Source: Actinopolymorpha sp. NPDC004070
GTDB lineage: Bacteria > Actinomycetota > Actinomycetes > Propionibacteriales > Actinopolymorphaceae
Reading direction: 5' to 3'
NCBI RefSeq assembly: GCF_040610475.1
Contig: NZ_JBEXMJ010000003.1
Location: 62,001-126,000, forward strand
DNA length: 64,000 nucleotides
A program made the position numbers and the translations under genes. The notes below the pieces were generated by a model, which was not told the DNA's origin, did no database searches, and saw nothing but the letters and a program-made list of their open reading frames with translations. Position 1 is the first letter of the stretch, and the number at the start of each line of letters is the position of its first letter. Positions 58,714 to 64,000 of this stretch are shown here, piece after piece.

Positions 58714-59634
58714 TCACACGATCGGCGGGCGTCCCAGCAGAGTCATTCGCCAGACGGTGCGCCAGCGGATCGGCCTCCGGTCGCCGCAGGGCCGGCGCCA
58801 GCCCTCGACGAAGCCGCCCGCCCAGGCCCGCAGCCCGGCGAACGGCGGCCTGCGGACGACCGTCACCAGCACCCACACCGAGAGGTAGATCGGGACCAGC
58901 AGACCGGGCAGGTGGCGGCGCGCCAGCCAGACCCGGTTGCGGGCGTTCATCCGGTAGTAGAGCTGGTGCCGGGCAGGCGACGTGCGCGGGTGCTGCAGGA
59001 GGATGTCCGGCCGGTAGTCGATCCGCCAGCCGGCGTCCAGCGCCCGCCACGCCACGTCGGTCTCCTCGTGCGCCCAGAAGAACTCCGCCGGCCAGTCGCC
59101 CACCTGCTCCGAGACGGCCATCCGGACGGCGTTTCCCCCGCCGAGGAACGTCGTCACCCGGGAGGCCCGCAGCGGGTCGTTGGCGCGCAGGCGCGGGACG
59201 TGCCGGCGCTGGGTGACGCCCTGTTCGTCGGCGATCCGGAAGCTGATGATGCCGAGGTCGGCGTCGGCGGCGAACGCGTCGCGTACCTTCTGGGCGGTCC
59301 ACCGGTCGGGCAGCAGGCCGTCGTCGTCGAGGTACATCACGACGTCGACGTCGCCGTGCGCACGCAGCCTGGCCAGCGCGACGTTGCGGCCCGCGGGCAA
59401 GCCGAGGTTGACAGGGAGTTCGACGCCTTCGACACCGGGAGGCAGTGCCTTCAGCCGGGTGCCCTGACCGACCACCACCACCCGGTCCGGTGGGTTGGTC
59501 TGCTGGGTCAGCGAGGCCAGCAACGCGGAAAGCTCCGCCGGGCGGTTTCCCATGGTCACCACGACCGCCCCGAGCCGAACCCCGCCCACTGCCGACGGGC
59601 GGAGCGGGGCCTGTATCTGTCCGCTCGTCCGCAC
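58714..59634 (-). CDS. Glycosyltransferase family 2 protein
   Basis: A 306-residue GT-A-fold glycosyltransferase. The N-terminal strand GAVVVTMGNRPAELSALLAS near residue 22, the metal-binding DxD-type YLDDDGLLPDRW near 105, and WAHEETDVAWRALDAGWRID near 190 are typical GT2 features (the acceptor-side ED motif). A hydrophobic segment near the C-terminus (LLVPIYLSVWVLVTVV) suggests membrane association. The GTG at 59634 has TGGGGG upstream; a TTG at 59724 is longer but weaker. Sugar donor unknown. Confidence 0.88.
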   Translation of the reverse strand: MRTSGQIQAPLRPSAVGGVRLGAVVVTMGNRPAELSALLASLTQQTNPPDRVVVVGQGTRLKALPPGVEGVELPVNLGLPAGRNVALARLRAHGDVDVVMYLDDDGLLPDRWTAQKVRDAFAADADLGIISFRIADEQGVTQRRHVPRLRANDPLRASRVTTFLGGGNAVRMAVSEQVGDWPAEFFWAHEETDVAWRALDAGWRIDYRPDILLQHPRTSPARHQLYYRMNARNRVWLARRHLPGLLVPIYLSVWVLVTVVRRPPFAGLRAWAGGFVEGWRRPCGDRRPIRWRTVWRMTLLGRPPIV

Positions 59635-59900
59635 TGAAAACCCCCACGGAGCCAGTAGCCGCGCCGAAAGGGCCTCAGATCGATCGGCCGCGACGAATGT
59701 GTCCTTGCAGCGGATCGTAACCAAACAGGGACCGCTTACTGCATATTGCTGCTATCAGTGACCAAACCGTCGTTCTACGACGGGTGGTTTCGGCGGATGA
59801 TACATGATTGTTTCCGAATTTTCCCGAACCTGTACCCACGCGCGGGCTTGTCACGGTTAGCTTGTGGGTTCATTTCGTGTCCAAGGCGTCGGGGGAGGTT

Positions 59901-61415
59901 ATGGCGACATCGACGGGTGTCGGACCGAGCGCATGGCGCACCGGTTGGGCGCGCCGGGAGAACGCCCGCCGCCGCCGCGAGTACGACCGGGCGACTTCGG
60001 TATGGGAGCGTGCCGACGCCGAACTCCGCTCGCTGGCGACGACAGCGCGTACGCCGCGTCCGGTGGCCCCCGACCAGGTGCCCTGGTTGGACCTGCGGCC
60101 GGGCGAACAGGTCTGGTGGCATTCGCCGTCGGCGAGGCTGGTTCGTGCCGCGGGCCCCGTGCCCACCCTGCGGCGGCCGCGCTTCCACGACTTCACGCCG
60201 TCCCAGCTGTCCGGACCGTTCGACGACCGGGTGCCCGCCGAACTCGGACCGGTGGACACCGGACCGGTCGCGATCACCGACCGCCGGATGGTGTTCGGCG
60301 GCGCCCGGCGACGCGACTGGGCGCTCGTCCGCCTCGCCCTGCTCGCCCACGACCCCGACCGCACCATCACCTGGCTGTCGGCTGTCGGTACCCATGACGG
60401 CCCGGCGTCCGGGCTGGTGCTCGATCCCTACGCGGTCGCGGGCTTCCGCTTCCACCTCACCCGGGCGCTGGCCGAGATCGCCGGCCGGCGAGGTGAGTTC
60501 GCCGCGCATCTGGAGCGGCTGCGAGCGGCGCACCGGCGGGAATGCCCGCTGCCGCCCGCGACGGCCCGGCCGGCCGACGCGCCGAACCCCCTCGTCCTGC
60601 CCCTGACCGCGCTGGCCAGGCTGTACGCCGGCCCGCCCGGCGGCTCCGCGGCCCGGCGCGTCACCCAGTGCGTCGCGGCGGTGGCCCTGACGCTGGCGCT
60701 GGCCTCGGTGGCGTTGCCGGCGTTCCCCGCCTTCTCGCGCCCGTCGGTGACGGCGGCCGGAGAGCTCGCCACGGCCAGCGTCGGCGGCGCGAAGATCGAC
60801 ACCGAAAGCCTGGTCCCACCCGGAGGGGACTCCGCGACCTCGGGCTCCGGCGCCCAGGGACTCGGACCAGCCGCCGGCCGCCCGTCGGACGGATCCCCTC
60901 AGGCGTCCCGCTCACGGCCGACCGACGCCGGAACGCCGCGGCCATCGGCGCCGGCGCCGGCCTCCCGCGAACCATCCCCGGCAGCGGACGGCCGGCAGGG
61001 CCACGGACGTGGACTTGCGCGGACGCACGACCCCGCGGGCCCGGGCTCGTCCGATTCACCCGGCTCGGCCGGCTCGGCACGTTCCGCGGGCAGGTCAGGG
61101 TCCGCGTCCACCGGCTCGTCGGGGTCGGCGGGGAGATCGGGCTCGTCCGGGTCGGGCGGGAAGTCCGGCCAGGCGGACCGCTGCGGAGCGCCGGCCAACC
61201 CGTACGGCTACCACTTCTGCGGTTACGGCCGGCCGATCGCGAGCCCGGAGCCCGGAGTCTGTGGGTACTTCCGCTGTACGACGAACTTCTGGGCGGGAAC
61301 CGGCTACCTGGTCCAGTGCCGGGACAACGCGATCAGCATGGACGGCGGACACCGGGGCGCCTGCGCGGGCCACCGCGGAGTGCTCCGCACCGTGCGAGGC
61401 ACGCCGGGGCGGTGA
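59901..61415 (+). CDS. Hypothetical protein with one membrane span and Cys-rich C-terminus
   Basis: A 504-residue protein of three parts. Residues about 1-230 are soluble with RHDF-like conserved pieces (PRFHDFTPSQLSGPFDDRVP and PVAITDRRMVFGGARRRDW). A hydrophobic span (CVAAVALTLALASVALPAFP) is near 255-275. The rest is a Ser/Gly/Pro-rich linker of about 130 residues and a C-terminal Cys-rich domain (YHFCGYG, CGYFRCTTNFWAG, GYLVQCRDNAISM, HRGACAGHRGV) shared with secreted actinobacterial proteins. GGGGGAGG is just before the ATG. Function unknown. Confidence 0.75.
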   Translation: MATSTGVGPSAWRTGWARRENARRRREYDRATSVWERADAELRSLATTARTPRPVAPDQVPWLDLRPGEQVWWHSPSARLVRAAGPVPTLRRPRFHDFTPSQLSGPFDDRVPAELGPVDTGPVAITDRRMVFGGARRRDWALVRLALLAHDPDRTITWLSAVGTHDGPASGLVLDPYAVAGFRFHLTRALAEIAGRRGEFAAHLERLRAAHRRECPLPPATARPADAPNPLVLPLTALARLYAGPPGGSAARRVTQCVAAVALTLALASVALPAFPAFSRPSVTAAGELATASVGGAKIDTESLVPPGGDSATSGSGAQGLGPAAGRPSDGSPQASRSRPTDAGTPRPSAPAPASREPSPAADGRQGHGRGLARTHDPAGPGSSDSPGSAGSARSAGRSGSASTGSSGSAGRSGSSGSGGKSGQADRCGAPANPYGYHFCGYGRPIASPEPGVCGYFRCTTNFWAGTGYLVQCRDNAISMDGGHRGACAGHRGVLRTVRGTPGR

Positions 61416-61476
61416 CGCCCGGACTCGCCACCGGCCGGACTCGCCACCGGCCGCGCCTGGCTGACAGCATGACCGG

Positions 61477-62199
61477 ATGGGTGGCACGAGCGGTATGGAC
61501 AGCACGGGATGGGACGAGCGGTACGCCGCGGTCGATCTGGTCTGGGGCGCCGAGCCCAACCGGTGGCTGGCCGCCGAGGCCGCCGACCTCCCGCCCGGAC
61601 GGGCACTCGACCTTGCGGCCGGCGAGGGCCGGAACGCGATCTGGCTGGCCCGGCGTGGCTGGGACGTTACCGCGGTGGACTTCTCCGGCGTCGCGGTCGA
61701 GCGGGGTCGCCGGCTGGCCGGATCCGAGGACGCGGACGTCGCGGGCCGGCTCACCTGGAAGGTGGCCGACGTACGGGACGAGGTGGGGCCCGCCGGGGCG
61801 TACTCCCTGGTGTGTGTGATCTACCTGCACCTGGTCGCCGACGAGCGGCGCCGGGCCATGCGGCACGCGGCGAACGCCGTCGCGCCCGGCGGCGTCCTGC
61901 TGGTGGTGGGGCACGACACCACTAATCCCATCGACGGCGTGGGCGGACCCCAGGACCTGCGAGTGCTGTTCACGCCCGACGACATCGTGGCCGACCTGAA
62001 CGCCGGCCAGAACACCGCACCGAAGGCCGAGGCCGGTGCGTCCGCGGTCGGTGGGTCAGTGGCCGGTGGATCCGTGGCGGACTGGGTGGTCGAGCGGGCC
62101 GAGCGGGTCCGGCGTCCGGTACGCACCGCCGACGGTGAGACCCGGGACGCCATCGACGCGCTGGTTCGCCTCCGGCGGCCGGCGTCGAAGTTCGGGTGA
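61477..62199 (+). CDS. Class I SAM-dependent methyltransferase
   Basis: A 240-residue methyltransferase. After WDERYAAVDLVWGAEPNRWL near residue 10 comes the SAM loop ALDLAAGEGRNAIWLARRGW near 40-59 and the acidic VTAVDFSGVAV near 61; the C-terminal region has APGGVLLVVGHDT near 136. It resembles tellurite-resistance TehB/thiopurine-type methyltransferases in this arrangement, but the substrate is not clear. An inner ATG at 61495 is an alternative start. The next gene starts 12 bases later. Confidence 0.88.
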   Translation: MGGTSGMDSTGWDERYAAVDLVWGAEPNRWLAAEAADLPPGRALDLAAGEGRNAIWLARRGWDVTAVDFSGVAVERGRRLAGSEDADVAGRLTWKVADVRDEVGPAGAYSLVCVIYLHLVADERRRAMRHAANAVAPGGVLLVVGHDTTNPIDGVGGPQDLRVLFTPDDIVADLNAGQNTAPKAEAGASAVGGSVAGGSVADWVVERAERVRRPVRTADGETRDAIDALVRLRRPASKFG

Positions 62200-62210
62200 T
62201 ACTCGGGGCC

Positions 62211-62621
62211 ATGTCCAGACTGATCACCCGAACCAACCCCGAAGACCTGCACCCGACCCCGGGCTACCACCACGTCACGGTGGTGGAGGCGGGCCGGACG
62301 GCCTATCTCGCCGGCCAGTGCCCGCTGGACCGGACCGGCGCCGTGGTGGCCCCCGGCGACCCGAAACCTCAGGTCGAGCAGATCGTGGCCAACGCGATGA
62401 CCGCACTGGCGGCGGTCGGAGCCGGCCCGGCGGACGTCGTGCGTTCGGTGATCTACGTCGTGAGCTCACAGTCCGACGAGCTGGGCTCGGTCTGGCAGTG
62501 GTTCAACGCCTCGGAGCTGGCACCCGCGTTCAGCACGGCGAGCACCCTGCTCGGGGTGGCTCAGCTGGGCTTCGCCGGTCAGCGGGTCGAACTCGACCTG
62601 ACTGCCGCGCTGCCCAGCTGA
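62211..62621 (+). CDS. RidA/YjgF family protein
   Basis: A 136-residue RidA-fold protein. The usual TAYLAGQCPLDRTGAVVAPG near residue 31, QVEQIVANAMTALAAVGAGP near 60 and VVRSVIYVV near 81 are present. In place of the deaminase-type arginine near the C-terminus the end reads GQRVELDLTAAL, so classical 2-aminoacrylate deaminase activity is uncertain. It follows the methyltransferase by 12 bases. Confidence 0.88.
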   Translation: MSRLITRTNPEDLHPTPGYHHVTVVEAGRTAYLAGQCPLDRTGAVVAPGDPKPQVEQIVANAMTALAAVGAGPADVVRSVIYVVSSQSDELGSVWQWFNASELAPAFSTASTLLGVAQLGFAGQRVELDLTAALPS

Positions 62622-62660
62622 GCGCTGTCCGACTGGTTGTTGTCCGACTGGTTTCCGTAC

Positions 62661-62686
62661 GAGCGGGTGCCGTACGTCACCCGCTC
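62661..62686. terminator. Hairpin between convergent RidA and DUF5302 genes
   Basis: gagcgggtg and its exact complement surround an 8-base loop. The hairpin lies 40 bases after the RidA stop codon and overlaps the last codons of the convergent DUF5302 gene. It is a likely terminator for the plus strand and perhaps both. Confidence 0.55.
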
Positions 62687-62952
62687 TTGCGCCGGAAGGA
62701 ACGCCGGCCGGTGGGCGGAGCGAGACCTTCCTGGATCTTCTGCGACGCCTTGCCGGTCCCGTCGGCGGTCTGCTCCCGGTGCTGGTGGCGCTTGCGCTCC
62801 AGGCTCTCGCGGAACTTACGGCGTACGTCGTCCTCGGCGTCGCCGCTGGTTGCCTCGGGTGCCTCGGCGCCGTCCTGGGTGCCGGGCACCTCGTCGGCGT
62901 CTCGCGCCGGCTTGGACGCGGTTTCGGGCTTACCCCGCTGTTTGCTGGCCAT
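62677..62952 (-). CDS. DUF5302 family protein
   Basis: A 91-residue small charged protein. The family signature is VRRKFRESLERKRHQH near residue 46 and the C-terminal GRRSFRRKSG. The N-terminus is low-complexity and acidic. Such proteins are widespread in actinobacteria and may bind nucleic acids through the basic end, but no function is established. The ATG at 62952 excludes a long shadow extension. Confidence 0.85.
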   Translation of the reverse strand: MASKQRGKPETASKPARDADEVPGTQDGAEAPEATSGDAEDDVRRKFRESLERKRHQHREQTADGTGKASQKIQEGLAPPTGRRSFRRKSG

Positions 62953-63093
62953 GGGGCAAAGCCTCGCACGCCCGCCCGCGAGGACGCGAGTGGATTGGGC
63001 GTGGCGTGTCAGGGGGCGACCCACAGGCACGGGCGGGTCACCGAGCGGTGCCGGCGTACGCCGGTCGGTGACCGCGGTCGGTAGGGTCGCGGA

Positions 63094-63528
63094 GTGGACA
63101 TCAGCGTGTCGCGGGAGATCGCCGCGCCGGCGCGGCGGGTCTGGGACCTGCTGGTCGACTGGGAACGCCAGGGCGAGTGGATGCCCCTCACGAAGGTCCG
63201 GGTGCTGCCCGGCCCCCGCGAGGGAGCCGGCACCCGGTTGGAGGCGGTCACCGGTGTCGGGCGGGCCGCCGTGGCCGACCCGATGGAGGTCGTCGACTGG
63301 GTGCCGCCGGGCCGCTGCGTGGTCCGGCACGACGGGCGGGTGCTGCGGGGGAGCGGGACCTTCGAGATCGAGCCCCTCTCGGCGGACCGGTGCCGCTTCA
63401 CCTGGCGGGAGGACCTCTCCGCGCCCGGCGGGGCGGTCGGGGAAGCCGTGTTCGCGGGCCTCGGGCGGGTGTCCACGGCGTTCTTCGGATACGCGCTGGG
63501 GCGGCTGGCCCGGCTCGCCGAGCGCTGA
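63094..63528 (+). CDS. SRPBCC-family protein
   Basis: A 144-residue START-like fold protein. It begins DISVSREIAAPARRVWDLLV, then WERQGEWMPLTKVRVLPGPR near residue 23, VVDWVPPGRCVVRHDGRVLR near 66 and a final helix FFGYALGRLARLAER. These are typical for the polyketide cyclase/lipid-binding SRPBCC group. The start is GTG. Ligand unknown; unrelated in context to the other two SRPBCC genes of the window. Confidence 0.9.
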   Translation: MDISVSREIAAPARRVWDLLVDWERQGEWMPLTKVRVLPGPREGAGTRLEAVTGVGRAAVADPMEVVDWVPPGRCVVRHDGRVLRGSGTFEIEPLSADRCRFTWREDLSAPGGAVGEAVFAGLGRVSTAFFGYALGRLARLAER

Positions 63529-63652
63529 GAGGACGCCGAGCCGGGTCGGGAACGCCGGGCGCCGGACGCGGCCTGGCCGAACCCGGTCGCGGTCGGCTCA
63601 GGTCGCCGCTGGAAGATAGACGACGCTGAACGCCGAACACCCGGGGGCTCAC

Positions 63653-64000
63653 ATGCCGCACTCGCCGACCGATCCGCCCGCCGCCCCGACGAACGCCGTC
63701 AACCAGAGCGATCCGGGCGATGACGAGCTCGAGGGCCTGGACGACCTCGACGACGACGAGCCGGACGACTTGGACGACCTGGACGACTTGGACGACGATC
63801 TCGCCGCGGCCCGCCCGCGGGCCTGGTCGAGCGCGCCGGGGTCGGAGGGACCCTTCCCCCGGCTGCTGCCGCTGCTGTACGTGATCGGCGGTGCCGTCGG
63901 CCTGGCCGCGGCGTTCGTGCTGATGGTCGAGAAGGTCGAGCTGCTGATCAACCCGGAGTACGTCCCGAGCTGCAATCTCAACCCGATCATCTCCTGTGGT
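63653..64000 (+). CDS. Vitamin K epoxide reductase (VKOR) family protein, 5' part
   Basis: The first 116 codons are present; the gene runs past the window. Residues 1-60 are acidic with repeated Asp-rich DDLDDLDD pieces and look disordered. A membrane helix (LLPLLYVIGGAVGLAAAFVL) starts near residue 75, followed by CNLNPIISCG, the family's first cysteine segment. VKOR homologues in actinobacteria re-oxidise DsbA-type proteins to make disulfides. The catalytic CxxC is not reached. The long acidic N-terminal extension is unusual. Confidence 0.85.
   Translation, partial: MPHSPTDPPAAPTNAVNQSDPGDDELEGLDDLDDDEPDDLDDLDDLDDDLAAARPRAWSSAPGSEGPFPRLLPLLYVIGGAVGLAAAFVLMVEKVELLINPEYVPSCNLNPIISCG

Noticed and set aside
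1..64000. CRISPR arrays, tRNA and rRNA genes, prophage
   Set aside because: No spaced identical repeats, cloverleaf-like sequence, rRNA signature or phage structural gene was noticed by eye on either strand.

Overview
The window is a 64 kb piece of a high-GC actinobacterial chromosome. The reasons are the very GC-rich codon usage on both strands, a WhiB regulator, a PASTA-less membrane Ser/Thr kinase with a Pro/Thr-rich stalk, a mycothiol-type maleylpyruvate-isomerase-fold protein, a deazaflavin (F420)-type reductase, a DUF222/HNH protein and a DUF5302 protein. The mix would suit the Propionibacteriales (Kribbella/Actinopolymorpha-like soil organisms), but the genus cannot be fixed from this sequence alone. 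No rRNA, tRNA, CRISPR array, complete insertion sequence or phage was seen.

Layout. 0-6.5 kb: end of an Asp/Glu-racemase gene, a small Cys-rich protein, a class C beta-lactamase-like hydrolase, two small membrane proteins (DUF1622 pair), a rhodanese, an integral membrane protein, a DAO-type flavoenzyme and a PAP2 phosphatase. 6.5-10.1 kb: a 730 bp gene-free leader, a WhiB gene, a secreted protein, a charged disordered protein and a lipoprotein HNH nuclease. 10.2-12.9 kb: a compact SGNH hydrolase / DUF1990 / phosphotriesterase-like cluster, followed by decayed genes (a Vms1/baeRF-like release-factor relative and a permease scrap). 13.5-19.5 kb: type II NADH dehydrogenase, a VOC protein, two coupled GNATs, an SDR, and a three-gene coiled-coil/small-membrane-protein operon. 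19.6-28.7 kb: an AraC regulator divergent from an orphan Tat-lipoprotein solute-binding protein and a phytanoyl-CoA-dioxygenase-like enzyme, then many one-gene enzymes, an internally deleted HIT protein, AAC(3), an MFS remnant, DinB, a second PhyH protein, VOC and a methyltransferase. 28.8-33 kb: a Met/His-rich secreted protein behind a copper-repressor-like operator, a FAD monooxygenase and a DUF222/HNH protein. 33-40 kb: Nudix, an ArsR-SRPBCC pair, MFS, malate synthase, an NAD-dependent epimerase and a MASE1 membrane protein. 40.4-44.2 kb: two overlapping genes encoding repeated kinase-fold (APH-like) modules. 44.3-49.7 kb: Ddn-like reductase, an RlmA-like methyltransferase overlapping an SRPBCC gene, a Ser/Thr kinase, a small coiled-coil protein and a MEDS-HATPase anti-sigma-like protein. 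49.7-64 kb: a fused gluconate-dehydrogenase-subunit-3/GMC oxidoreductase, a double GNAT, a third PhyH with divergent AraC, a TetR/MFS pair with two operators, dienelactone hydrolase, GT2 and several hypothetical genes, ending inside a VKOR-family gene.

How the genes work together. Most units are monocistronic or two-gene sets, often a regulator beside its likely target (AraC-SBP/PhyH, ArsR-SRPBCC, PhyH-AraC, TetR-MFS, putative RicR/CsoR site-Met/His-rich protein). The theme is small-molecule turnover (three PhyH oxygenases, GMC and DAO flavoenzymes, hydrolases) and stress or redox sensing. The most unusual locus is the kinase-fold pair at 40.4-44.2 kb. No defence or secretion system of a known type was recognised.
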